A stretch of 64,000 bases of DNA from Burkholderiaceae bacterium (GTDB taxonomy: Bacteria > Pseudomonadota > Gammaproteobacteria > Burkholderiales > Burkholderiaceae_C): NCBI GenBank assembly GCA_030123545.1, contig CP126124.1, positions 62,001 through 126,000 of the forward strand. Direction: 5' to 3'. Every line of letters starts with the position of its first letter. Position 1 is the stretch's first letter. Of the stretch, positions 43,301 to 52,924 are shown piece by piece. A model generated the notes under the pieces. It was not told the origin of the DNA. It searched no databases and saw only the letters and a program-made list of their open reading frames with translations. A program made the translations under genes and the position numbers.

Positions 43301-43600
43301 GTGCGCGACTACATCGTCTGCTATGACATCAGCTGCCCCAGGCGGCTGGCGCAGATACACCGCTACCTCAAGCGCCGGGCCTGCGCACTGCAGTACTCGG
43401 TGTTCCTGTTCACCGGCACGGAACAGGCAATGCAGAGCTGCCTGATGCACCTTGAAGAGCTCATGGATCGGCGCTGCGACGACATACGTGCCTATCCGCT
43501 GCCCAAGCGCGGCCTGCGCCTCTGGTTGGGACGTGCGACGTTGCCGGAAGGCATTCACTGGGGTGATTTGCCGTGTCCCTGGGGGGCACCCGCCCCGTAG
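43301..43600 (+). CDS. cas2: CRISPR adaptation protein Cas2 (second copy)
   Basis: 99 residues, starting with GTG. DYIVCYDISCPRRLAQIHRYLKRRA shows the conserved YD and helix 1, followed by LQYSVFLFTG and LPKRGLRLWLGRA. It lies 27 bases after cas1 and directly before the leader. Confidence 0.9.
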   Translation: MRDYIVCYDISCPRRLAQIHRYLKRRACALQYSVFLFTGTEQAMQSCLMHLEELMDRRCDDIRAYPLPKRGLRLWLGRATLPEGIHWGDLPCPWGAPAP

Positions 43601-43762
43601 CTGTCGCTTCGGTGGTGACCCTCACCGCAGTAGACTGGCCAGTATCTCCAACTCATTGCAGCCGTCCCCCGATCTTGGCGCAAGACATCTCCGGTGATGC
43701 GGAACAACGTCCATAAATACTCACGTAAGCTGTTGTTTAGCGAGGATTATTATGTCAGCACG
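43601..43762 (+). promoter_or_regulatory. CRISPR leader
   Basis: 162 bases between the second cas2 and the first repeat. The last 60 bases are AT-rich (ATAAATACTCACG, TTGTTTAGCGAGGATTATTATG), as expected for a leader and array promoter. Orientation agrees with the adaptation genes upstream and with the degenerate repeat at the far end. Confidence 0.7.
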
Positions 43763-46700
43763 GCTTCAAGCCAGCCCTGATTTCAAAGGGATTAAGACGT
43801 CATCGGCCAATTCCAGCCCAGCGACTTCACGGCTTCAAGCCAGCCCTGATTTCAAAGGGATTAAGACCCTACCACGTCATAGCCGCCGCCAGAACAGCTT
43901 CAAGCCAGCCCTGATTTCAAAGGGATTAAGACAATCCCTGGTGATTGAAATTGACGCAGCCTGAGCGCTTCAAGCCAGCCCTGATTTCAAAGGGATTAAG
44001 ACTTCAGAACCGATTCAATGCCGCATGCTCCATCAAGGCTTCAAGCCAGCCCTGATTTCAAAGGGATTAAGACAATATAGTTGGGCCAATTGGGGTTCCA
44101 TGATCGCTTCAAGCCAGCCCTGATTTCAAAGGGATTAAGACGGCGCGGCTCATGGCCTCGTTGGCGTCGTAGCGCTTCAAGCCAGCCCTGATTTCAAAGG
44201 GATTAAGACGCGAATGACTGCATTGCCGCGTATTTGTAAGCTTCAAGCCAGCCCTGATTTCAAAGGGATTAAGACTTCTCGGTGCGCGCCTTGGCCGCGT
44301 TGCGGCTTCAAGCCAGCCCTGATTTCAAAGGGATTAAGACCATCGATCAGCGCAAAGACGCCGTCGCCATAGGCTTCAAGCCAGCCCTGATTTCAAAGGG
44401 ATTAAGACGCGCTCGATCTGGCGGTGGCACGCTGCTCATTGGGCTTCAAGCCAGCCCTGATTTCAAAGGGATTAAGACGACCCGGAACGGATCGAAGTTC
44501 AGCGCCCCGCGGCGCTTCAAGCCAGCCCTGATTTCAAAGGGATTAAGACGTTTTAATGTGTGCGGTATAGATGCCCATTCTAGCTTCAAGCCAGCCCTGA
44601 TTTCAAAGGGATTAAGACGTTTTAATGTGTGCGGTATAGATGCCCATTCTAGCTTCAAGCCAGCCCTGATTTCAAAGGGATTAAGACATGATGATCCTTT
44701 CTAAAAGCACTCGTCACTTCAGCTTCAAGCCAGCCCTGATTTCAAAGGGATTAAGACGCCGCAATGCTAAATGACCCCATTGCGTAGGCGCTTCAAGCCA
44801 GCCCTGATTTCAAAGGGATTAAGACCGGGCGAATGCGATCGGCGTGATCTGGCTGCGCGCTTCAAGCCAGCCCTGATTTCAAAGGGATTAAGACTTGGGC
44901 AGTCCGGCCGCGGCGCGCAGTTCGAGGGCTTCAAGCCAGCCCTGATTTCAAAGGGATTAAGACCTATTGAAAGCCGAATACGATGAGCGATAGGCTTCAA
45001 GCCAGCCCTGATTTCAAAGGGATTAAGACGGGCAGTGCTACGAATTCGTCGTTTGGAACGCTTCAAGCCAGCCCTGATTTCAAAGGGATTAAGACTTGCG
45101 AGCGCTGATTCATTGAAACCACCGATAAAGCTTCAAGCCAGCCCTGATTTCAAAGGGATTAAGACGATACGGGTTGATTTGTTTTTCACTCATGATCGGC
45201 TTCAAGCCAGCCCTGATTTCAAAGGGATTAAGACGCTAGGTCGTCAGGGATTTCTTTGATCGAAAAGCGCTTCAAGCCAGCCCTGATTTCAAAGGGATTA
45301 AGACCTGCAGTTTCGCGCGCATCGCTCGCGTCTTGTGGCTTCAAGCCAGCCCTGATTTCAAAGGGATTAAGACGAGTGACGTTCATCTCAAGTTGCTTAG
45401 GCGCCGCGCTTCAAGCCAGCCCTGATTTCAAAGGGATTAAGACGGCCAGCAGCGCCGGATGCCGGAGCGTCGTGCCGCTTCAAGCCAGCCCTGATTTCAA
45501 AGGGATTAAGACACGGGTCTTCCCCATCAATTCGTCGTTTCATGTGCTTCAAGCCAGCCCTGATTTCAAAGGGATTAAGACCAATCAGCAGCGCATGGGC
45601 GTGAACCCGTCCTGGCTTCAAGCCAGCCCTGATTTCAAAGGGATTAAGACAGGCGTTCTTGTTCATCATGCGCACGGTGACGGCTTCAAGCCAGCCCTGA
45701 TTTCAAAGGGATTAAGACGTCATTGCCACGATGAAGTTCGGCGTCATGAGCGCTTCAAGCCAGCCCTGATTTCAAAGGGATTAAGACGGCGCCGATGCCG
45801 ACGAGTCCTGCGATTACTGCTGCGCTTCAAGCCAGCCCTGATTTCAAAGGGATTAAGACAGGAGTAATCGTTCATGACTTCGATTTCACTCTTCAAGCCA
45901 GCCCTGATTTCAAAGGGATTAAGACCCTTGCGGGCGATCGCAAAGGCAGCATCCCGGGCAGCTTCAAGCCAGCCCTGATTTCAAAGGGATTAAGACCTCC
46001 GTCGAAGAAGTCCTTCGCCTTGATGTGTTGCTTCAAGCCAGCCCTGATTTCAAAGGGATTAAGACCAATATTGTCAGTTCAATTCAATACACTGACTTTG
46101 CTTCAAGCCAGCCCTGATTTCAAAGGGATTAAGACGTTGACGTGGAAGTCGAATCCGAATTTTACTGGCTTCAAGCCAGCCCTGATTTCAAAGGGATTAA
46201 GACAAGCCGTGCCTTGATATGCTGAAACGACAGCTACGCTTCAAGCCAGCCCTGATTTCAAAGGGATTAAGACCGCTTCCGAATCTGGGCTTCTATCCCG
46301 TAGATCGCTTCAAGCCAGCCCTGATTTCAAAGGGATTAAGACCTGTCATCGACCATGAAGTCGATTTCCGGAAATAGCTTCAAGCCAGCCCTGATTTCAA
46401 AGGGATTAAGACGGCCTTCCAGTCGGTTCGCGCAGACGGCGCGCGCTTCAAGCCAGCCCTGATTTCAAAGGGATTAAGACTTGGTCACGGCGTCGACCAC
46501 GGACTGCCGGTTGCTTCAAGCCAGCCCTGATTTCAAAGGGATTAAGACGTATTTTCTGGGCTCATGTTCACGTCAATTCCTCGCTTCAAGCCAGCCCTGA
46601 TTTCAAAGGGATTAAGACGCGGGCCAGTGCGAAGGCAGCATCCCGGGCATTGCTTCAAGCCAGCCCTGATTTCAAAGGGATTAAGACAGTCTGTCCGCGC

Positions 46701-48613
46701 CGACGGCGCACGCTGCGCGGGGGGCTTCAAGCCAGCCCTGATTTCAAAGGGATTAAGACGCCTCGCGCATCGCTTGGATTGCGGCACCCTGGGCGCTTCA
46801 AGCCAGCCCTGATTTCAAAGGGATTAAGACGGCGACCATGGCAGCCTTGCACGCGGCAAGTGCTTCAAGCCAGCCCTGATTTCAAAGGGATTAAGACCGT
46901 TGTACAGCTTGGAGCAGAACACAGCATCGCTTCAAGCCAGCCCTGATTTCAAAGGGATTAAGACCTGATCGTTGTCATCGACGCAGGACAAGACCGCTTC
47001 AAGCCAGCCCTGATTTCAAAGGGATTAAGACTGCGGGCCAGCGCAAAGGCAGCATCGCGCGCGGCTTCAAGCCAGCCCTGATTTCAAAGGGATTAAGACA
47101 GGCGAAGCGGGCCGCTATGCGGGCATCGTCAGGCTTCAAGCCAGCCCTGATTTCAAAGGGATTAAGACGGGGGCGACGATCAATCTCAATCGCGATGCGC
47201 TTCAAGCCAGCCCTGATTTCAAAGGGATTAAGACATCCCATCGCAGCACGTCGGCGCGCAGCCAGCGGCTTCAAGCCAGCCCTGATTTCAAAGGGATTAA
47301 GACAGGCGCTCCGCCTCGGCCTTCCAGTCGGTCCGGCTTCAAGCCAGCCCTGATTTCAAAGGGATTAAGACGCACGGGGTGCGCGCACGATGGCGCGCGC
47401 TAGTGCTTCAAGCCAGCCCTGATTTCAAAGGGATTAAGACCCGCTTCCGCTGCCTGGGTTGCCGCCGCAACGGCTTCAAGCCAGCCCTGATTTCAAAGGG
47501 ATTAAGACTGCCGCCGCAATAGATACCATTGCATCAGTGGGCTTCAAGCCAGCCCTGATTTCAAAGGGATTAAGACCTTCAACCGAACGCGTAACATCCA
47601 GCGCAAGGCTTCAAGCCAGCCCTGATTTCAAAGGGATTAAGACACGAATCCGTGCCTGTTGCCGCCGCAATAGGCTTCAAGCCAGCCCTGATTTCAAAGG
47701 GATTAAGACGGCTCAATGCCATTGTGGCCGACGATTACTGCGCTTCAAGCCAGCCCTGATTTCAAAGGGATTAAGACGAGCGCGCCTCGGCGTAGTGTGC
47801 AGCCGCCTCGGGCTTCAAGCCAGCCCTGATTTCAAAGGGATTAAGACGTGTCCAGCTTCGCACCTCGCGATCCGATGGACTGCTTCAAGCCAGCCCTGAT
47901 TTCAAAGGGATTAAGACTCGCGGTCGCGTCGCACCAAGCGCTCGGCGAAGCTTCAAGCCAGCCCTGATTTCAAAGGGATTAAGACGGAAGTGAGTTGCCG
48001 GAGGGCATTGTGTTTCTCGCTTCAAGCCAGCCCTGATTTCAAAGGGATTAAGACATCGAAGATGCCGATCATGTTTCCTTCCTCGTCTGCTTCAAGCCAG
48101 CCCTGATTTCAAAGGGATTAAGACGGACCACTTCGGGAAGTTGGCGTCGAAATGGCGCTTCAAGCCAGCCCTGATTTCAAAGGGATTAAGACCTTCTTGT
48201 TCTTGTTCTTGTTCTTGGCTTCGGTGGGCTTCAAGCCAGCCCTGATTTCAAAGGGATTAAGACCAGTCACTCCCTCATCTCTAAGGGCAACATCAAGGCT
48301 TCAAGCCAGCCCTGATTTCAAAGGGATTAAGACAATGCTTGCTGGCTTTTGGTTAGGCTGCTGAAGCTGCTTCAAGCCAGCCCTGATTTCAAAGGGATTA
48401 AGACCAGTCGGTCAGTTTATTTCGAGGGAAGCTCGGCCTTCAAGCCAGCCCTGATTTCAAAGGGATTAAGACTACGGCGCGGTTCGCAGGAAGAATAGGC
48501 CGGTGGGCTTCAAGCCAGCCCTGATTTCAAAGGGATTAAGACGCAAACGGCGCGGCCTAGGACCGATTGGGCATTGGCTTCAAGCCAGCCCTGATTTCAA
48601 AGCGAGTAAAGAC
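43763..48613 (+). CRISPR. Type III-B CRISPR array, 71 repeats and 70 spacers
   Basis: The 36-base repeat begins GCTTCAAGCCAGCC and ends CAAAGGGATTAAGAC; a 4-bp stem (CCCT/AGGG) with loop GATTTCAA lies in its second half. Read left to right, its last 8 bases ATTAAGAC would form the crRNA 5' handle, like the ATTGAAAC/ATTAAGAC tags of other type III repeats. I counted 71 repeat starts with a mean period near 69, so spacers are about 30-36 bases. Repeats 32 (45890) and 69 (48437) differ in the first base. The last repeat (48577-48613) is degenerate near its 3' end (AAGCGAGTAAAGAC), the mark of the leader-distal end. Transcription is therefore plus-strand from the leader. Confidence 0.97.
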
Positions 48614-48848
48614 GGGTCGGCGCCTTCGTGTTGTCTCACGCCTTCGCTTCATCTGCGCCTGCGAAGCGCTCCAATGACTGTCCATCGCACGACGCGTCGT
48701 ATGCGACGGGCGAGTGAGGTAGTAGGCAAGTCGGCGATGGACTGACTAGGTTCCTCTGCGCCGCAGACCAGACCAGCGGCCTAGAATGTTTCGGCACATA
48801 CCCCGGTCGAGCCGACCGGCCCGCCGGCCAATCTTTGCGGAGTCCACC
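48614..48848 (+). other. Region between CRISPR array and acyl-CoA ligase gene
   Basis: 235 bases without a gene. TAGAAT at 48782-48787 could be a -10 for the ligase operon, but no matching -35 is seen. Confidence 0.35.
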
Positions 48849-50750
48849 ATGGCCCATGCGCATCTGCTCGACCGATTCATAGGCGACGAACTACCGGCGC
48901 TGCGCGACGCGGCCGAGCTTGCGGCGTTCGAGGCGACGCCATACGCCGAGCGCATCATTCCGCAGAGCACCTACGAGGCGCTGCAGATCGGCGCCGCGCG
49001 CGATCCGCAGGCCGCGGCGATCCAGTTCTTGCCGGAGGCCGATCCCGACCAGCCGCCGCTGACGATCTCGTACGGCCAGTTCATCGCGCGCGTGACGCAG
49101 GCGGCCAATATGTTCGCGGACCTCGGCGTCGCACCGAGCGACGTGGTCAGCTTTCTGCTGCCGCTGGTGCCGCAGGCGTTCTTTACGCTGTTCGGCGCGC
49201 AGGCGGCCGGCATCGCGAACCCGGTGAACCCGCTGCTGTCGGCGCAGCAGATCGGCGAAATCCTGCGTGCGGCGAACACCAAAGTGCTGGTCGCGCTCGG
49301 TCCGGTGCCGGGTTCGGACATCTGGGACAAGGTGCAGCAGATCAAAGACAGCCTGCCCAGCCTGAAAGCGATCCTGGTCGTGCACGGCGCGCAGCAGGCC
49401 GCGCAGAACGTGCACGACTTCGATGCGCTGATCGCCAAGTACCCTGCGGACCGGCTGACCAGCGGGCGGCGCATCGCGGCGAGCGACATCGCCGGCTACT
49501 TCCACTCCGGCGGCACCACCGGCACGCCCAAGCTCGTGCGCCACACACATGCGAACCAGGTGTACCAGGCCTGGGCCATGGGCCTGCTGCTGCCGACCGG
49601 CGCCAACCTTCTGTTCGGGCTGCCGCTGTTCCATGTCGGCGGCGCGCTGACCCAGGGGCTAGGGCCGCTGACGATAGGCAGTACGCTGGTGATCGTCTCG
49701 CCCGCGGGCTGGCGCGATCCGGCGGCGATCCGTAACGTGTGGCGACTGGTCGAGCGCTACAAGCCGACCGTGTTCGGCGGCGTGCCGACCGTGATCGCGG
49801 CCGCGTTGGGCGTGCCGGCGGACGGCGCGGACCTGTCCAGCATCCGCTACGTTTGCGCCGGCGGCTCGGCGATTCCGGTCGCGGTCGGTCGCGTGTACGA
49901 GCAGCGGCTGAAGGTGCCGGTACTCGAGGTCTACGGCATGACCGAGACTTCCAGCGTGCTCACCATGAGCTACGCCAGCCGGCCGGTGCGGCTCGGCTCG
50001 GCCGGCCATGCTGCGCCGTACAGCCGGGTGCGCATCGTGCGCATCGACGCCGAAGGCCGCTTTGCCGGCGACTGCGCGCCGAACGAAATCGGCGTGGTCG
50101 CGATGGCCGGGCCCGGCGTGTTCTCGGGCTATGTCAGCGAAGCGAACAACCGCGGCGCGTTCGTCGAACCGGGCTGGGTCAACTCGGGCGACCTCGGGCG
50201 ACTCGACGACGAGGGCTACCTGTGGCTCACCGGCCGCGCGAAGGACCTGATCATCCGTGGCGGCCACAACATCGACCCGCTCGCGATCGAGGAGGTGTTC
50301 TTCCGGCACCCGGCGGTTGCGCTGGCGGCGGTGGTGGGCCAGCCCGATCCGTATGCCGGCGAATTGCCGGTCGCATTCGTGCAACTGAAACCAGGAGCCA
50401 AAATTACCGCGGACGAGTTGCTCGACCATGTACGTGAGCAGACGCCCGAGCGCGCCGCGGTGCCGGTCCATCTGTTCCTGGTCGACGCGATCCCGCTGAC
50501 CGCGGTCGGCAAGGTGTTCAAGCCGGCGCTGCGCTGGCAGGCGGCGCGCCATGCGGTGGCCGGCATGCTGGCGGACCTGACGCCAGACGGTGCCAGCCTG
50601 TCGGTCGAGGTCGGCGCGCACCCCGAGCATGGCAGCCTGATCACCGTCGCATGGAGCGGCGTCGCCGACGCGGACCGCGCAAGGCTCGCGCAGCAGGCCA
50701 ACGAGCGGCTGGATCCGCTGGTGATGCGGCACGAACTGGTCTGGCGCTGA
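48849..50750 (+). CDS. AMP-forming acyl-CoA synthetase
   Basis: Activates a carboxylic acid through an acyl-adenylate to its CoA thioester; 633 residues. The ATP loop is YFHSGGTTGTPKLVRHTH, with adenylation motifs EVYGMTETSSVL, GDLGRLDDEGYLWLTGRAKDLIIRGGHNIDP and the C-terminal catalytic Lys in PLTAVGKVFKP. A 70-residue C-terminal extension is present. The ATG at 48849 has GGAG six bases upstream and is preferred over an earlier ATG at 48786. Thirteen bases separate it from the aldo/keto reductase gene. The substrate is unknown; an aromatic or fatty acid is plausible. Confidence 0.88.
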   Translation: MAHAHLLDRFIGDELPALRDAAELAAFEATPYAERIIPQSTYEALQIGAARDPQAAAIQFLPEADPDQPPLTISYGQFIARVTQAANMFADLGVAPSDVVSFLLPLVPQAFFTLFGAQAAGIANPVNPLLSAQQIGEILRAANTKVLVALGPVPGSDIWDKVQQIKDSLPSLKAILVVHGAQQAAQNVHDFDALIAKYPADRLTSGRRIAASDIAGYFHSGGTTGTPKLVRHTHANQVYQAWAMGLLLPTGANLLFGLPLFHVGGALTQGLGPLTIGSTLVIVSPAGWRDPAAIRNVWRLVERYKPTVFGGVPTVIAAALGVPADGADLSSIRYVCAGGSAIPVAVGRVYEQRLKVPVLEVYGMTETSSVLTMSYASRPVRLGSAGHAAPYSRVRIVRIDAEGRFAGDCAPNEIGVVAMAGPGVFSGYVSEANNRGAFVEPGWVNSGDLGRLDDEGYLWLTGRAKDLIIRGGHNIDPLAIEEVFFRHPAVALAAVVGQPDPYAGELPVAFVQLKPGAKITADELLDHVREQTPERAAVPVHLFLVDAIPLTAVGKVFKPALRWQAARHAVAGMLADLTPDGASLSVEVGAHPEHGSLITVAWSGVADADRARLAQQANERLDPLVMRHELVWR

Positions 50751-50762
50751 AAGGGGCGGGGC

Positions 50763-51743
50763 ATGCAATACCGTCGTCTCGGCCGCAGCGGCCTGCAGGT
50801 CAGCGAGCTGTCGGTCGGCTCGTGGATCACCTACCACAACCAGGTCGACACCGCCGCCGCGCGCGAGTTGCTGGCGGCGGCGAAGGACGCCGGCGTCAAC
50901 TTCTTCGACAACGCCGAGGCCTATGCCAAGGGCATGAGCGAGGTCGTGATGGGCGACGCGCTGCGCGCGCTCGAGTGGCCGCGCCTGTCGTACATCGTGT
51001 CGACCAAGTTCTACTGGGGGTTGGACCGCGACGCGCAGCCGGTGAACCACCGCGACACGCTGAACCGCAAGTACCTGATGCAGGCGATCGACGGATCGCT
51101 CAAACGCATGGGGCTGGACTTCATCGATCTGGTCTATTGCCATCGGCCCGACCCGCAGACGCCGATCGAGGAAACCGTCTGGGCGATGAGCGACATGATC
51201 CGCCAGGGCAAGGCGCTGTACTGGGGCACCAGCGAATGGTCGGCCGCCGACATCCGCGCCGCCTGGGACATCGCCGAGCGGCACCACCTGCACAAGCCGG
51301 TGATGGAGCAGCCGCAATACAACCTGTTCCACCGCCGCCGCGTCGAGCAGGAGTACGCGCGGCTGTACGACGACATCGGCCTGGGCCTGACGACCTGGAG
51401 CCCGCTCGCCGGGGGACTGCTCAGCGGCAAGTACCGCGGCGGCGTGCCGCCCGGCAGCCGTGCCGCACTGGGCGGCATGGGCGCGTTCGTCAAGGATCTC
51501 ACCGACGCCGCGAAGAACGCAGCGGTTCTGCAGATCGAGCCGATCGCCGCCGAACTCGGCTGCACGCTGTCCCAACTCGCGATCGCCTGGGCCGCCCGCA
51601 ACCCGCGCATCAGCACGGTGATCACCGGCGCGTCCCGGCTCGCGCAGCTGAAGGAAAACCTGGCCGCGGCGGAGCTGCTCGCGCGCCTGACCCCGGCCGT
51701 GGTCGAGCAGATCGAGGCCACGACCGCGCCGCTGGCAACATGA
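50763..51743 (+). CDS. Aldo/keto reductase (Kv-beta-like AKR)
   Basis: NADPH-dependent oxidoreductase; 326 residues, TIM barrel. The catalytic tetrad is visible: Asp49 and Tyr54 (FFDNAEAYAKG), Lys82 (STKFYWG) and His127 (VYCHRPDP). The cofactor-binding C-terminal part has TTWSPLAGGLLSGKY and VITGASRLAQLKENL. It resembles bacterial homologues of the potassium channel beta subunit. The stop overlaps the next gene (ATGA), so both are probably in one pathway. Confidence 0.9.
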   Translation: MQYRRLGRSGLQVSELSVGSWITYHNQVDTAAARELLAAAKDAGVNFFDNAEAYAKGMSEVVMGDALRALEWPRLSYIVSTKFYWGLDRDAQPVNHRDTLNRKYLMQAIDGSLKRMGLDFIDLVYCHRPDPQTPIEETVWAMSDMIRQGKALYWGTSEWSAADIRAAWDIAERHHLHKPVMEQPQYNLFHRRRVEQEYARLYDDIGLGLTTWSPLAGGLLSGKYRGGVPPGSRAALGGMGAFVKDLTDAAKNAAVLQIEPIAAELGCTLSQLAIAWAARNPRISTVITGASRLAQLKENLAAAELLARLTPAVVEQIEATTAPLAT

Positions 51744-52879
51744 CGGACGCCATCAACCCCTCCCCGGTCCGGCTGCAGGCCGTGGCCGCACCGGGCCAGC
51801 CGGAGCCGACGCCCGCGCTCGAGCAGCTGTACCGCGGCTTCGAGCGCGAGCTGCTGGTGCCGCTGTGGACCGAGATCGGTGACCTGATGCCGCTGCACCC
51901 GAAGAGCCGGGCCGCGCCGCACCTGTGGCGCTGGGACCGGCTGCAGGCGCTGGCGGCCGAGGCGGGACGCATCGTGCCGGTCGGGCGCGGCGGCGAGCGA
52001 CGCGCGATCGCGCTGGCCAACCCTGCGCTCGGCGGCAAACCGTACGCCACACCGACGCTGTGGGCCGCGATCCAGTACCTGATGCCGGGCGAGGATGCGC
52101 CCGAGCACCGCCACAGCCAGCACGCGTTCCGCTTCGTGCTCGAAGGCGAAGGCGTGTGGACCGTGGTGAACGGCGACGCGGTGCGCATGTCGCGCGGCGA
52201 CTTCCTGCCGCAGGCCGGCTGGAACTGGCATGCGCACCACAACGCGGCGAGCGCGCCGATGGCCTGGATCGACGGGCTCGACATTCCGTTCTCGTACTAC
52301 ACCGAGAGCCAGTTCTTCGAATTCGGGCGCGAGCATATCAGCGACGCCGAGCGGGGCACGCCCGAGCGTTCGCGCTCCGAGCGGCTGTGGGCCCATCCGG
52401 GCCTGCGTCCGGTGGCCGGCGTCGCGGAGCCGCTGCCTGCCACGCCGCTGCTGGCTTACCGCTGGGCCGACACCGACCGTGCGCTCGCCGAACAGCTTGC
52501 GCTAGAGGCCGAGGGCGTCCGCGCGACGCTCGGCCCCGGCCACGCCGCTGTGCGCTTCGTCAATCCGGCCAGCGGCCGCGACGCGCTGCCGACGATGCGC
52601 TGCGAAATGCACCGGCTGCGCGCCGGTGGCGCGACGGCGCTGCGGCGCGAGGTCGGCTCGTCGGTCTGGCAGGTGTTCGACGGCGCCGGCACGGTAACTG
52701 TCGGCGAGCAGCGCTGGGCGGTGGCGCGCGGCGACCTGTTCGTGGTGCCGTCGTGGCTGCCGTTCAGCGCGCAGGCCGCGTCGGGAAGCGATGCGCGCGG
52801 CCTCGATCTGTTCCGCTTTTCCGACGCGCCGATCTTCGAGGCGCTGGGCACGCACAGGACGGAAACGAGCGCCGGCTGA
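51740..52879 (+). CDS. Gentisate 1,2-dioxygenase-like bicupin
   Basis: Ring-cleaving Fe(II) dioxygenase family; 379 residues with two cupin domains. The first cupin carries the metal ligands His123 and His125 (PEHRHSQHAF) and His164 (WNWHAHHN). The second (about 275-365) has ALRREVGSSVWQVFDGAGTV but fewer His. Length and motifs fit gentisate or 1-hydroxy-2-naphthoate dioxygenases; the exact substrate cannot be told. It is coupled to the reductase gene by ATGA and may act with the upstream CoA ligase. Confidence 0.85.
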   Translation: MTDAINPSPVRLQAVAAPGQPEPTPALEQLYRGFERELLVPLWTEIGDLMPLHPKSRAAPHLWRWDRLQALAAEAGRIVPVGRGGERRAIALANPALGGKPYATPTLWAAIQYLMPGEDAPEHRHSQHAFRFVLEGEGVWTVVNGDAVRMSRGDFLPQAGWNWHAHHNAASAPMAWIDGLDIPFSYYTESQFFEFGREHISDAERGTPERSRSERLWAHPGLRPVAGVAEPLPATPLLAYRWADTDRALAEQLALEAEGVRATLGPGHAAVRFVNPASGRDALPTMRCEMHRLRAGGATALRREVGSSVWQVFDGAGTVTVGEQRWAVARGDLFVVPSWLPFSAQAASGSDARGLDLFRFSDAPIFEALGTHRTETSAG

Positions 52880-52924
52880 TCCGTGCGTCACGCATGGGCG
52901 CGCCGTCGTGGCTCGCGCCGCCGA

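Noticed and set aside
29697..43600. Search for a reverse transcriptase or Cas4 in the adaptation module
   Set aside because: No such domain is seen in cas1 or its neighbours.
43752..48745. Many short open frames across the array with repeated residues such as KPALISKGLR or LQASPDFKGIK
   Set aside because: They are translations of the CRISPR repeat, not proteins.
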